Notes under the pieces: model-generated
The model's input: the letters and a program-made list of their open reading frames with translations, nothing else
What the model was told of the DNA's origin: nothing
Databases searched by the model: none
Assembly (NCBI GenBank): GCA_019242065.1
Contig: JAFAWJ010000013.1
Span: forward strand, 1 to 15,786
Reading direction: 5' to 3'
From: Chloroflexota bacterium
Lineage (GTDB): Bacteria; Chloroflexota; UBA6077; CF-72
DNA length: 15,786 nt
Translations under genes and position numbers: made by a program
Part shown: positions 1-7,794 of the stretch, piece by piece
Numbering within the stretch: position 1 is the stretch's first letter
Layout: each line of letters starts with the position of its first letter

Positions 1-17
1 GGAAACCCCTTGAACCC

Positions 18-134
18 GACCAGGGTCAATCGCCGATTGCTGGCCAGGGAAAGCTCGACCAGGCCCAGTCGACGATTGCTGGCCAGGGAAAGCTCGACCA
101 GGGTCAATCGCCGATTGTTGGCCAGGCACTTCTC
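18..134. repeat. Three tandem 39-bp hairpin-forming repeats
   Basis: Three head-to-tail units lie at 18-56, 57-95 and 96-134. Units 1 and 2 differ at a few bases; unit 3 diverges over its last bases. Each unit holds an inverted repeat, CAATCG-C-CGATTG, at 27-39, 66-78 and 105-117; in unit 2 one arm is CAGTCG, which still pairs through a G-U in RNA. Outer CCAG/CTGG-type arms can lengthen the stem. The array begins 22 nt past the stop codon of the minus-strand operon, so it may form the 3' end of that transcript, but no T-tract follows. Positions 1-156 hold no gene I can support. The 39-nt length keeps both strands open in one frame, but I recognise no protein in either. Confidence 0.85.
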
Positions 135-156
135 GAGATGACTGGTAGTTTGCGTG

Positions 157-849
157 TTAGCTGGCGGGAATCTCCAACGGGGTTTCCGTCACGGGAATCC
201 TGACGGCTTCGCCCGCCCCGGTGGCGGCTGTTTCGCGGCCGCCGAAGCGCTGCTCCAGGAACCGCCGATTGGCGACCAGCCGATCGGCGTCCTGCCGCTG
301 CAGGTCCTGCGCAATATCGTCCAGCTTCCTATCCAACAGGTCGAGCTGCGACGTGAGCTCCTGCCGTGGCGTCTTGCCACCGTTCGTCGGCATCGGCGTG
401 TCAACCGCGTCCGTCGGCGTGGCCAGGTAGGCATTGATCGTCCACGGCAGGTAGTCGCTGGCCGTCTGCCGCACCAGGTACAGGTCCTGAGAAAACGGCG
501 GGAAGCGATCCGCGTAGCCGAGCAGCACGTCGACCTTGCGTCGGATCTGCTCGACTTTGACCTGCAGGTCGATCGGCAACTCGTTAGGCCGCAGCGGCGG
601 TGGCGCCGACGACTTCTTCCCAGAAGACGGCTTCGATTTCGGCGGCGCGCTGCCAGTAGCGACCCACGCCGCGCGGGCCTGCCGGCGGCGGTAGTGCCGC
701 CCGTCCTGATGCCAGAACATCCAGGCACCAGCGGCGATCAGCAGCCACGGCCAGGTGCTGCCCACCAGCCAGAACACGCCCGCGAACAGGCTGCCCACGG
801 CAAACATCACCACGAGGAGAAGCAGGATCGGGACGAGCAGCAGCCACAT
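157..849 (-). CDS. XpaC-like two-pass membrane protein, TelA partner
   Basis: A 230-residue protein. The ATG at 849 was chosen because it lies 4 nt after the telA stop and has an AGGGAG ribosome site 9 nt upstream; the longer open frame would run back through telA. Residues 2-46 are two hydrophobic segments (MWLLLVPILLLLVVMF and a second one ending WMFW) with a short turn, followed by a basic stretch (RRRQAR). The C-terminal half is helical: a segment with YADRFPPFSQ and DYLPWTINAYL, then LDLLDRKLDDIAQDLQRQD. This resembles the XpaC family (named for 5-bromo-4-chloroindolyl phosphate hydrolysis), in which a YYLPTTLKLL-type helix precedes a paired helix. xpaC and telA are neighbours in many bacteria, which supports the assignment. 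The biochemical role is not established. Probably translated from the same mRNA as telA. Confidence 0.75.
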   Translation of the reverse strand: MWLLLVPILLLLVVMFAVGSLFAGVFWLVGSTWPWLLIAAGAWMFWHQDGRHYRRRQARAAWVATGSAPPKSKPSSGKKSSAPPPLRPNELPIDLQVKVEQIRRKVDVLLGYADRFPPFSQDLYLVRQTASDYLPWTINAYLATPTDAVDTPMPTNGGKTPRQELTSQLDLLDRKLDDIAQDLQRQDADRLVANRRFLEQRFGGRETAATGAGEAVRIPVTETPLEIPAS

Positions 850-853
850 GTAC

Positions 854-2095
854 TCAGGCTCCCTGGGCAGTCGCCGGCAAGGTGAGCTCGGAAACCAGCC
901 CGTTGGCGCGTGCCTGGGCCAGCTCCGCCGTGCGCGAACGCTCGACATACTCGTGTGCCCGATTGATCTCGGAGGACAGGATGTCGATCGTCTTGCGCAT
1001 GTTCTCCAGCGCGGCGAGCTTGTAGGTGTCAATTGTATCAATCGTCGCGTAAATATTATTGAAGGCGGCCTGCAGTTTTTCAATGCTCACCGTTGATCCA
1101 GCCGCCTGGTTGGTGATTTCGAGCGTCTGCTGGCGCAGCATCTGTGACGTGGACTCGATGATGTTGCCGGTGGTGACGTTGAGCGCCGTCACCTGGTCCA
1201 GCACCAGTCGCTGATTGCTGAGGGCCAGGGACGCGATGACCGCGGTCCGCAACGCCGACACGGTGGTGGTCGTCGCGCGCTCGACACCCTTGATCAGCTC
1301 GAGATTGCTGCGACGGATCAGGTCCATCGCCAGGTAGCCCTGGCAGACGACGGCGAGTTGTGTCAGCAGGTCCTGCCGCTTCTGGCGGACGTAGAACAGC
1401 GCGTCTTCTTTGAGTGCCCGCGCCTTGACCGGGTCGGCATCGCCGATAGCGGCGATCTTGCGGGTGAGCGCTTCGTCGAGTGCGCCGGACATGTGCGCGT
1501 ACTGTTCGAGCCGCGTCTTCATCGCCCACAGGTAGACGCGCTCTTGCTCGAGGGCGGCGTTGTCACGCATGAGCTCGTCCTGTCCGCGGTACAGACCGGC
1601 CACGATGGCTTCGATCTGGTGCTGGGCCGACTGATAGCGGCGGAAGTAGTCGTTCATCTGGGTGCCAAACGGCACCGACTTGAAGCTCATGAACCGCCGC
1701 TTGCCCTGCAGGTGGCGCGACGGATCCAGATCCTCGATCTGCTGGCGCAAGGCTACGAGCGCCGCGGAGACCTGTGAGCCCTGCGAGATGGGACCTTGCT
1801 TCATCGACGCCAGGGGTCGATCGAGAAATCGACTGGAGGCCTCGGCCGAGCGCCGGATCTCTTCGCGACCCATGCGGCTAATCGAGGCCACCTTGCGCTC
1901 GAACTCGGGCGACTCCGCGTCCATGGCGGTGAGTGACTCGACGAAGCTATTGACGGCGGCGTCGATGCGCTTGGCGGTGGCCTCGTCGACTTTGACGGTC
2001 GAGGCTGCCTGCTCGAGCGAAACGGTTGGGGTTGGGGTCGGTGGCTCGAGGACCAGCTCGTCAGCTGCTGCTTCCGCCTCGGGCGCTTGTGTCAT
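854..2095 (-). CDS. telA: TelA/YceH/KlaA-family protein (toxic anion resistance family)
   Basis: 413 residues, typical for the TelA family. The protein is almost wholly alpha-helical with no membrane segment or signal peptide, so cytoplasmic. A Pro/Thr-rich acidic N-terminus (residues 1-30, PPTPTPTVSL) precedes the family core: KSVPFGTQMNDYFRRYQSA, then a coiled-coil region with LWAMKTRLEQYAHMSGALDE, and the long helix ELIKGVERATTTTVSALR through the TIDTIDTYKLAALENMRKT segment near the C-terminus. In the family this last helix carries the similar pattern of a short polar repeat before a charged tail. TelA was named for tellurite resistance on plasmids; chromosomal members are linked to envelope stress and their mechanism is unclear. 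An AGGAGG site 10 nt upstream fixes the ATG. It sits between an exported protein (63 nt upstream) and the XpaC-like gene (4 nt downstream). Confidence 0.88.
   Translation of the reverse strand: MTQAPEAEAAADELVLEPPTPTPTVSLEQAASTVKVDEATAKRIDAAVNSFVESLTAMDAESPEFERKVASISRMGREEIRRSAEASSRFLDRPLASMKQGPISQGSQVSAALVALRQQIEDLDPSRHLQGKRRFMSFKSVPFGTQMNDYFRRYQSAQHQIEAIVAGLYRGQDELMRDNAALEQERVYLWAMKTRLEQYAHMSGALDEALTRKIAAIGDADPVKARALKEDALFYVRQKRQDLLTQLAVVCQGYLAMDLIRRSNLELIKGVERATTTTVSALRTAVIASLALSNQRLVLDQVTALNVTTGNIIESTSQMLRQQTLEITNQAAGSTVSIEKLQAAFNNIYATIDTIDTYKLAALENMRKTIDILSSEINRAHEYVERSRTAELAQARANGLVSELTLPATAQGA
859..864 (-). promoter_or_regulatory. Ribosome binding site of the XpaC-like gene
   Basis: On the minus strand AGGGAG lies 9 nt before the ATG at 849, inside the last codons of telA. 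It decides the start of the downstream gene and suggests coupled translation. Confidence 0.6.
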
Positions 2096-2105
2096 TCGGT
2101 GTGAA

Positions 2106-2111
2106 CCTCCT
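2106..2111 (-). promoter_or_regulatory. Perfect Shine-Dalgarno of telA
   Basis: The minus strand reads AGGAGG, 10 nt before the ATG at 2095. It is the strongest ribosome site I see in the window, in the short gap between the exported-protein gene and telA. Confidence 0.75.
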
Positions 2112-2158
2112 GTCTCGGACTTTGACGACGGCAGGCGGCTCAGGGTTGCACCTCGGAG

Positions 2159-3121
2159 TTAGTGAAGCGCGAAGTAGACGCGGTCCGCTTGGGAAGGTTG
2201 GTTGTCGACCAGCATCAGCGAGCCGATGTCGGAGGCCGGCACGCTGAAGCACACGTTGCCGAGCACCACGGTGCCGGGTGTCACCACGTTGGGCGAAATG
2301 GCGCTCGGGATGAACCCGCAGTTGTTGTTGTTCTGGTCGTACTTCGCCTGCGTGGTAGGGTTGATGAGCGTCAGGCGACTGTCGTCGAAGGTGCCTGTCC
2401 CGGTGCCCGCGTACGTGGCTTGCAGGCTGATCAGCAAGTCGCGGTTGCCCGAAGGCTGGGTGACTGCCGACGGAATCGCGGCTTTGATAGTGCCGAAGGC
2501 GTCCGGGTTGACGCCGAGGACGCCCAGTTGCCAGTTGTCGACGAGCTGTCCGGCACTACCCAGGCCGATGGGCGTTTGCATGGAGCCTGGGCCGGTCCGC
2601 GGAGCGGGGGTTGGCGTCGCCAGAGGGCTGGTCGAGGCGGGAGCCTGCTGCGCCATGGCTGCGGCGGCAACGGGATCCTGGAGCGTGATGCCCGCGGCGG
2701 CGATCTGCGCGCCGTTGCTGGCGCCGACCGACACGGTGTAGTCACCAGGCGCGAGGGCGGCCCGGTTCTGGAGTGGCTCCGCGCACAGGTTGAGCTCGAG
2801 GGTCAGCTGACCCGCGGGGGTGACGTAGATGCTTGGCCACTGGGCCTGGGTGGCCCCGCTGCCGTCGACGAGCGCGGCGGTCAGGTGCTGGCCGGTGAAC
2901 CCGTCGAAGCCAGTACCGCGGACTTCGAGGTAGCGGAAGCCCGGGGCGCTCGGGTCGCACGCGGCCGGGGCGTCGTCGACTGGCTGAAGGAGGGGCCCAG
3001 CGTCTGGGGACGACTGATCGCCTGGCGTCTGGTCTTCCTGGGCGAGAGCCGGGCTGGCGAGGGACGAGACCGCCAACAGGACGGCGGCGAAGATCGGCAG
3101 AAAGCGCACAGTGCCCCCCAT
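2159..3121 (-). CDS. Exported protein with DUF4352-like C-terminal domain
   Basis: 320 residues from the ATG at 3121; a GTG at 3109 is an alternative and neither has a clear ribosome site. The longer open frame upstream overlaps gntR and lacks sense as a leader. Residues 1-27 form a signal peptide (FLPIFAAVLLAVSSLASP) ending ALA before QED, a signal peptidase I site; there is no lipobox Cys. After an acidic linker, a beta-rich segment (LEVRGTGFDGFTGQHL to GDYTVSVGASNG) looks immunoglobulin/TIG-like. A Pro/Ala/Thr linker follows, then residues 193-320 (LVDNWQLGVLGV, NRDLLISLQATYAG, FDDSRLTLINPTTQAKYD, PGTVVLGNVCFSVP), which match the strand pattern of DUF4352. Two Cys lie in each beta domain, possible disulfides outside the membrane. 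Role unknown; the gene is second in the gntR-telA operon, so it may be the extracytoplasmic part of that system. Confidence 0.72.
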   Translation of the reverse strand: MGGTVRFLPIFAAVLLAVSSLASPALAQEDQTPGDQSSPDAGPLLQPVDDAPAACDPSAPGFRYLEVRGTGFDGFTGQHLTAALVDGSGATQAQWPSIYVTPAGQLTLELNLCAEPLQNRAALAPGDYTVSVGASNGAQIAAAGITLQDPVAAAAMAQQAPASTSPLATPTPAPRTGPGSMQTPIGLGSAGQLVDNWQLGVLGVNPDAFGTIKAAIPSAVTQPSGNRDLLISLQATYAGTGTGTFDDSRLTLINPTTQAKYDQNNNNCGFIPSAISPNVVTPGTVVLGNVCFSVPASDIGSLMLVDNQPSQADRVYFALH

Positions 3122-3150
3122 TGTCGCCGGCCACGCGCACACTTCACCAG

Positions 3151-3921
3151 TTAACGCGGCTGGCGGGGAAGGTCTACCGAATAGAGGTAGCGATCGCCGC
3201 GGACGAGGCTTTCCTGCCACTCGATTGGCCCTCGATCCGACCACGTCGTGCGTTCGACCGCGAACGCCGCTGCCCCCGCCGTCGTGCGCAACAACCGCGC
3301 CGCGCCACGGCTCAGCACGACCGGTCGGATCGATTCACGCGCGCCAGTCACCCGCAAACCCCAGTGCCGCTCGAGCTCGTCGTACATCGACTCTTCCTCG
3401 AGCGTCGCCGTCCCCAGGATGCAGCTCAACTGCGCCGGCAGGTAGGCCGTTTCCAGCACCAGCGGGTCGCCATCCGCGGCGCGCACGCGCACGATGCATT
3501 CGAGTTCCGCGCCCTCCACCGACCCCAGCCGCTCGGCAAAGGTCGCATCCGCCGCCAGCGTCTTGCGATCCAGAACACGCGAATGCTGCGTCGCGCCGCG
3601 CGCGCGGGTCTCCCATGCAAAAGCATAAAACGCGCTCAGGCTGCGCTCGAACACCGTTGGCGCACTGGCCGAGACCACGGTGGTCCCCCGCCCGCGCTCT
3701 CGTCGCAACAAACCCTCGTTGGTCAGGACGCCCAGCGCGTGCCGCACCGTGTGTCGACTCACGCCGAGTTGTGCAGCAAGCTCGAGCTCGCCAGGCAGCA
3801 CCGCTCCGCTCGCGATCTGCCCTTGTTGAATGAGTCCGCGGAGAGTGCTTTCGAGCCGGCTATGGAGCGGCACTCCACCGGCATGGGCGTGGACCGCGGC
3901 AGCCAGCACGCGGGCGTCCAC
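3151..3921 (-). CDS. GntR-family (HutC subfamily) transcriptional regulator
   Basis: 256 residues from a GTG at 3921, with GGTGGG 5 nt before it. Residues 17-80 are a GntR winged helix: VPLHSRLESTLRGLIQQGQI, then the signature LPGELELAAQLGVSRHTVRH ALGVLTNEGLL and the wing RRERGRGTTVV. Residues from about 100 to the end form a UTRA effector domain (LECIVRVRAADGDPLVLET, DELERHWGLRVTGARESI, WQESLVRGDRYLY), the ligand-sensing fold of the HutC subfamily. The ligand cannot be read from sequence; HutC relatives bind sugars, amino acids or histidine-pathway intermediates. The exported-protein gene starts 29 nt after its stop, so it leads a four-gene operon and probably represses it through the inverted repeat upstream. 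The overall length is normal for the subfamily. Confidence 0.92.
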   Translation of the reverse strand: MDARVLAAAVHAHAGGVPLHSRLESTLRGLIQQGQIASGAVLPGELELAAQLGVSRHTVRHALGVLTNEGLLRRERGRGTTVVSASAPTVFERSLSAFYAFAWETRARGATQHSRVLDRKTLAADATFAERLGSVEGAELECIVRVRAADGDPLVLETAYLPAQLSCILGTATLEEESMYDELERHWGLRVTGARESIRPVVLSRGAARLLRTTAGAAAFAVERTTWSDRGPIEWQESLVRGDRYLYSVDLPRQPR

Positions 3922-3974
3922 TAGTGCCCACCGACCGCGCTGACCGTCGGTCCACGGCCGGTGGGCTCCATGTC

Positions 3975-3990
3975 ACCAATATAAGTTGGT
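3975..3990 (-). promoter_or_regulatory. Candidate GntR operator overlapping a -10 box
   Basis: An inverted repeat, ACCAA-TATAAG-TTGGT, has perfect 5-bp arms in an AT-rich island of an otherwise GC-rich region, 54 nt before the gntR start. On the minus strand TATAAC (3989-3994) is a good -10 box overlapping one arm, so the repeat covers the likely transcription start, as expected of a repressor site. I see no convincing -35. The repeat also touches the TAA stop of the YggT gene (3990-3992). Binding by this GntR protein is inference; the site does not match the classic HutC core well. Confidence 0.5.
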
Positions 3991-4532
3991 TATACGCGCG
4001 AATCCATCTGCGTCGAACGCGTGCGCACCGCCGTGCGCGTCTCGCCGACCAGGATCCACACCAGCTTGCCCAGCAGCCAGGCCACCAGGGCATAGACGAT
4101 GAGCGCGACGATCGAGCTCAGCTCGAGCACGCTGTTCTGGTACGCGGGGTTGCCGAACAATCCCAGGAACGGCGCAACCAGCGGTGTCGTGATGCCATAG
4201 ATGAACTGGGCGAATCCCGCGTTGGGGTTGGCGCCGAGCGCCTTCAAAATCAATCGAATGAGGATCAGACCTTCGATCAGCGCAAAGACCCAGTAGATGA
4301 TCTGGGTCACACGGTAGGCGGCGAGGCGCCGCCCTTCGAATGGGTCGTAGGCGACGGTGTCCAACGATTCGACGTCGGTGCGCGGCACGGTGGTCGAGGT
4401 GACCTCCGTGACCTGGTTGACGGGCACGGTGCGGTTATAAACCTCCGTGGTCCGCGGCGAAACCTCGCGAACCTGGTGAACCTCGTGTTCCCCGTCAGGT
4501 GTCTCGATGATGTCGGTTCGATCTTCGTGCAT
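3990..4532 (-). CDS. YggT-family membrane protein with polar N-terminal extension
   Basis: 180 residues from an ATG at 4532, with GAGG 7 nt upstream. Residues 1-70 are polar and charged (EDRTDIIETPDGEHEVHQV, then SPRTTEVYNRTVPV and SLDTVAYDPFEGRR). Residues about 72-165 are the YggT domain: a membrane helix (VTQIIYWVFALIEGLILIRL), the short re-entrant-like motif YGITTPLVAPFLGLFG, and a second membrane helix (SSIVALIVYALVAWLLGKLV). A short basic tail follows. YggT/Ycf19 proteins are small inner-membrane proteins of poorly defined role, linked in some bacteria to cell division or osmotic stress. Family members are often about 90-100 residues, so the N-terminal extension is additional and presumably cytosolic. 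It is separated from gntR by the candidate operator, so it may be transcribed independently. Confidence 0.88.
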   Translation of the reverse strand: MHEDRTDIIETPDGEHEVHQVREVSPRTTEVYNRTVPVNQVTEVTSTTVPRTDVESLDTVAYDPFEGRRLAAYRVTQIIYWVFALIEGLILIRLILKALGANPNAGFAQFIYGITTPLVAPFLGLFGNPAYQNSVLELSSIVALIVYALVAWLLGKLVWILVGETRTAVRTRSTQMDSRV

Positions 4533-4573
4533 CTGCGTTCCTCGGCCTCTCTAGCTGTCAAAATCCAGGGAAA

Positions 4574-4602
4574 GGCATAGCGCGTGCCAGCGCTCGTGGC
4601 AA
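4574..4602 (-). promoter_or_regulatory. Probable promoter of the YggT gene
   Basis: On the minus strand TTGCCA (4597-4602) and TATGCC (4574-4579) are separated by exactly 17 nt, a sigma70-type arrangement with five of six bases matching at -35 and a weaker -10. Transcription would start near 4567, giving a leader of about 35 nt that contains the ribosome site. The 79-nt divergent gap 4533-4611 must also hold the start of the plus-strand operon, for which I see no convincing promoter. Confidence 0.4.
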
Positions 4603-4611
4603 CCTTGTAAG

Positions 4612-7600
4612 GTGCCCCGCGGTCGGCCCTCTTCCTCGGTTCTGCATGGCGGCTGGGTGCTGGCCAGTGGCGGCACGCCGGCGGGCTTTGCGATCTGGGG
4701 CGAGCAGTCGCCCAACGTGCGGATCCGGCCGCGCAAACCGCGCAAGCGGTCGACCGGCGGGGAGGTTCGCTCGCCGTTCGGCCAACGGCCGCCCCAACCC
4801 GCGGTCGTCGTGCCGGTGCACCCGTTCGCGTTGTCGGACGATGGGGTGCGGCACGCGCTGTCGCTGATGGGGCTCACTCGTTGGGCAACCCAGACCAACG
4901 TGCGTCACGTGTTCGCGTGCCTGCCGTCATTGCCGGCCGCGGAGCCACCGTATGGTGCGCCGCATCGGTCGACCGAACCGGTCGAGGATCTCGAGAACCT
5001 GAAGTTCGGGCAGTGGCAGGTGCCGGCGGTCGTCCTCGACGAGGTCGCCACGGTCAGTTTGCTGCCGCGCATCGCCGCGGCTTCGGCGAGCAATCCGACG
5101 GCGCTGGGTGCTGATCTGCGGGCGTGGATCGTCGCGGCGCGGTTTGCGTTGTCACTGCTGGTCCGTCAGATGTGCGTCCCTCGCCTGCAGAACGACGACG
5201 ACGAGCTGCTGAGCCGCTGGTCGCCGGTGCTCGACGAATCGAGCGATCGGGCCACGCTGCGGACCATCCAGCAGTCGATGCCGGCGGCGGCCACGGCGCT
5301 GACGTGGGATGCCGAAGCGTCGCGGTCGACAGCGCGCGAGGCGGTGGCCGACTACCTGGCGGCCACGGTCGACCAGGTCGTGCGCCATGCTCGGCTGCAA
5401 CCCGGCGACCTGTCACGCGTGCCGGCCGGGGTCAGCGCATGGATCAACGCGCTGTGTCGTGACGATCCGGTCGTGCACCTGCAGGGTGACGGCGCCTCCG
5501 CGCTGCGCCGCCAGGTCAGTCACTGGACAGATCTGACCGCCGACGACACGGCGGACGACGCGTTCCGTCTGTGTTTTCGGCTGGTGCCGCCGGACGAGGC
5601 CTCGTCTGGCGATCGGCCATGGCGACTCGAATACCTGCTTCAGGCCACTGACGACCCGAGTCTGCTGGTGCCGGTCGAAGACGTGTGGCGGCATCGCGGG
5701 CAGACGGCGCGCTTTTTGACGCGGCGCTTCGATCAGCCACAGGAGCGCGTGCTGGCCGCACTTGGCCGTGCCTCGCGGGTCTTTGCGCCCATCGAGGGCA
5801 GCCTGCGGACGCCGCGACCCGAGGCCTGCGCGCTCTCGACCCGCGAAGCGGCCGACCTGGTGCGCGACAAGGCCCTATTGTTGAAGGCCAGCGGCTTTGG
5901 CGTGCTGCTGCCTGGCCTGGACACGCGCCTGAACGTCCGCCTGCGGCTACGCGGCTCGCGGGAAACAGAAGCCGTGAAAAGTGATGGGCTGGGGATGCTC
6001 AGCTTCAACAGCCTGGTCAGTTACGACTGGCAGCTTGCCCTGGGTGACCAGGCGCTCACCCCAGACGAATTTGAGATGCTGGCGCACCTGAAGGAGCCGC
6101 TGGTCCAGTTGCGCGGCCGCTGGGTCGACGTGCGCCCGGATCAGATCGAACGCGCCCTGGCGTTCATCCAGAAGCACCAGACCGGTCGCGACATGCAGCT
6201 CTCCGAGGCCCTGGCGACCGCCCTGGCCCCGACGGCCCTGGACGGCGTGCAGCTCGCCGACGTCGAAGCCAACGGCTGGATCGACGGGCTCCTCGACGAC
6301 ATCCGCCACGGCGCCCGCGCCGAGACGGTCCCCGAATCCCCTGACGGTTTTGAAGGCACCCTGCGCCGCTACCAGCAACGCGGCGTCGCCTGGCTGGCCA
6401 CCCTCCAGCGCTACAACCTGGGCGCCCTGCTGGCGGACGACATGGGGCTGGGAAAAACGGCGCAGATTATTGCCTTGCTGCTGGTCGAACGGGAGGCGAG
6501 CGGGCCTACGCTTGTCATTTGTCCGACCTCGGTGGTCGGCAACTGGCGGCATGAGCTGGGGCGCTTTGCGCCTTCGCTCCGCGTGCTGGTGCACCACGGG
6601 GCGGAGCGGGCTTCGGGACAGGAGCTGCTCGACGCGGCCGGCGAGCACGACGTGGTGCTGTCCACGTATTCGCTCCTGCATCGCGACGAGGAGCTGCTCA
6701 CGCGGGTCAAGTGGAACGGTCTGGTCCTGGACGAGGCCCAGAACATCAAGAATGCTTCCACGCGGGCGGCGCAGGCGGCGCGGGCAATTGGTGCTCGGTG
6801 GCGCGTGGCGCTCACCGGCACCCCTGTCGAAAACCGCCTGACCGACCTGTGGAGCATCTTCCAGGTCATCAATCCCAACTACCTGGGCACCGCCGAGGAG
6901 TTTCGTCGTGAGTTCGCGCTGCCCATCGAGCGCGCCTCGGATACCGACGCCACCAATCGGCTGAAGGCGCTGACCGCGCCGTTCATCCTCAGACGCGTCA
7001 AAACCGATCGCAACGTCATCGCCGACCTGCCCGACAAGCAGGAGATGAAGGTCTACTGCTCGCTGACCCGCGAGCAGGCCACGCTGTACGAGGCCGTGCT
7101 CCAGGACACGATGCGCCAGATCGCCGGGTCCGAAGGCATCCAGCGCCGCGGCCTCGTCCTGGCGCTGCTGACGCGTCTGAAGCAGGTCTGCAATCACCCG
7201 GCGCTGCTCATGCACGACGGCAGCCCCCTGGCCGACCGCTCGGGCAAACTCGCCCGCCTGCGCGAGATGCTCGAAGAAGTCGTGGCCAGCGACGAGCGCG
7301 CGCTGGTCTTTACGCAGTACGCGGAGATGGGCCATCTGCTGCAGGAGCACCTGCACTCGACGCTGGAGCGCGAGGTCCTGTTCCTGCACGGCGGCACACC
7401 GATGGCCGAGCGCGACCGGCTCGTCGCCGACTTTCAGACCGACGCCAACGGTCCGCCGGTGTTCATCCTGTCGCTCAAAGCCGGCGGGACGGGCCTCAAT
7501 CTCACGCGCGCCAACCACGTGTTTCACTTTGATCGGTGGTGGAACCCGGCGGTCGAAAATCAGGCCACCGACCGCGCGTTTCGCATCGGCCAGACCCGCA

Positions 7601-7794
7601 ACGTGCAGGTCCACAAGTACGTGTGTGCCGGCACGTTCGAGGAAACGCTCGACGATCTCATCGAGCGCAAGGTGGCCCTGGCCGAGTCGATCGTGGGTAC
7701 CAGCGAGGCGTGGATTACGGAGATGAGTACCGACGACCTGCGCCAGTTGTTCCGTCTGCGGCGCGACGAGGCCGTCGCCGAGGACGAGTCGTGA
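4612..7794 (+). CDS. SNF2-family DEAD/DEAH-box helicase with SNF2-associated domain
   Basis: 1060 residues from a GTG at 4612; homologous proteins commonly begin at a VLHGGW-like strand, here about residues 10-15, so the exact start may vary by a few codons. Residues to about 400 are a poorly conserved N-terminal region. Residues about 408-520 match the bacterial SNF2-associated domain (DUF3670): LLLKASGFGVLLPGL, SFNSLVSYDWQLALGDQ, LKEPLVQLRGRWVDV. From about 581 comes the ATPase: motif I DDMGLGKT (609-616), Ia CPTSVVGNW, motif II DEAQ (707-710), motif III LTGTPVENR. The C-terminal RecA lobe has LVFTQYAEMG, SLKAGGTGLNLT and motif VI QATDRAFRIGQTR (984-996). SNF2 proteins translocate on double-stranded DNA to move or strip bound proteins, usually without strand separation. 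All core motifs are intact. The next gene, a SWIM protein, overlaps by 4 nt; the pair resembles Bacillus ywqA-ywqB. Confidence 0.95.
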   Translation: MPRGRPSSSVLHGGWVLASGGTPAGFAIWGEQSPNVRIRPRKPRKRSTGGEVRSPFGQRPPQPAVVVPVHPFALSDDGVRHALSLMGLTRWATQTNVRHVFACLPSLPAAEPPYGAPHRSTEPVEDLENLKFGQWQVPAVVLDEVATVSLLPRIAAASASNPTALGADLRAWIVAARFALSLLVRQMCVPRLQNDDDELLSRWSPVLDESSDRATLRTIQQSMPAAATALTWDAEASRSTAREAVADYLAATVDQVVRHARLQPGDLSRVPAGVSAWINALCRDDPVVHLQGDGASALRRQVSHWTDLTADDTADDAFRLCFRLVPPDEASSGDRPWRLEYLLQATDDPSLLVPVEDVWRHRGQTARFLTRRFDQPQERVLAALGRASRVFAPIEGSLRTPRPEACALSTREAADLVRDKALLLKASGFGVLLPGLDTRLNVRLRLRGSRETEAVKSDGLGMLSFNSLVSYDWQLALGDQALTPDEFEMLAHLKEPLVQLRGRWVDVRPDQIERALAFIQKHQTGRDMQLSEALATALAPTALDGVQLADVEANGWIDGLLDDIRHGARAETVPESPDGFEGTLRRYQQRGVAWLATLQRYNLGALLADDMGLGKTAQIIALLLVEREASGPTLVICPTSVVGNWRHELGRFAPSLRVLVHHGAERASGQELLDAAGEHDVVLSTYSLLHRDEELLTRVKWNGLVLDEAQNIKNASTRAAQAARAIGARWRVALTGTPVENRLTDLWSIFQVINPNYLGTAEEFRREFALPIERASDTDATNRLKALTAPFILRRVKTDRNVIADLPDKQEMKVYCSLTREQATLYEAVLQDTMRQIAGSEGIQRRGLVLALLTRLKQVCNHPALLMHDGSPLADRSGKLARLREMLEEVVASDERALVFTQYAEMGHLLQEHLHSTLEREVLFLHGGTPMAERDRLVADFQTDANGPPVFILSLKAGGTGLNLTRANHVFHFDRWWNPAVENQATDRAFRIGQTRNVQVHKYVCAGTFEETLDDLIERKVALAESIVGTSEAWITEMSTDDLRQLFRLRRDEAVAEDES

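Noticed and set aside
18..134. CRISPR array
   Set aside because: The units are contiguous with no distinct spacers, and no cas gene is present.
18..134. Coding repeat (13-residue periods on either strand)
   Set aside because: The frames stay open only because 39 is divisible by three; I see no start, no ribosome site and no known repeat family.
154..885. Plus-strand open frame of 243 codons over the XpaC-like gene
   Set aside because: It is antisense to the gene with a clear ribosome site, and its translation is Arg/Gln-rich without family likeness, as expected of GC-rich shadows.
2162..3154. Plus-strand open frame of 330 codons over the exported-protein gene
   Set aside because: The opposite strand encodes a signal peptide and a domain pattern; this one has neither and is a GC-rich shadow.
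4555..4563. Minus-strand TTGACA as the -35 box of the YggT gene
   Set aside because: A -10 box at 17 nt would fall on the start codon, so the TTGCCA/TATGCC pair upstream is preferred.
5947..7614. Minus-strand open frame of 555 codons across the SNF2 helicase
   Set aside because: It overlaps conserved helicase motifs on the plus strand and has no recognisable features of its own.
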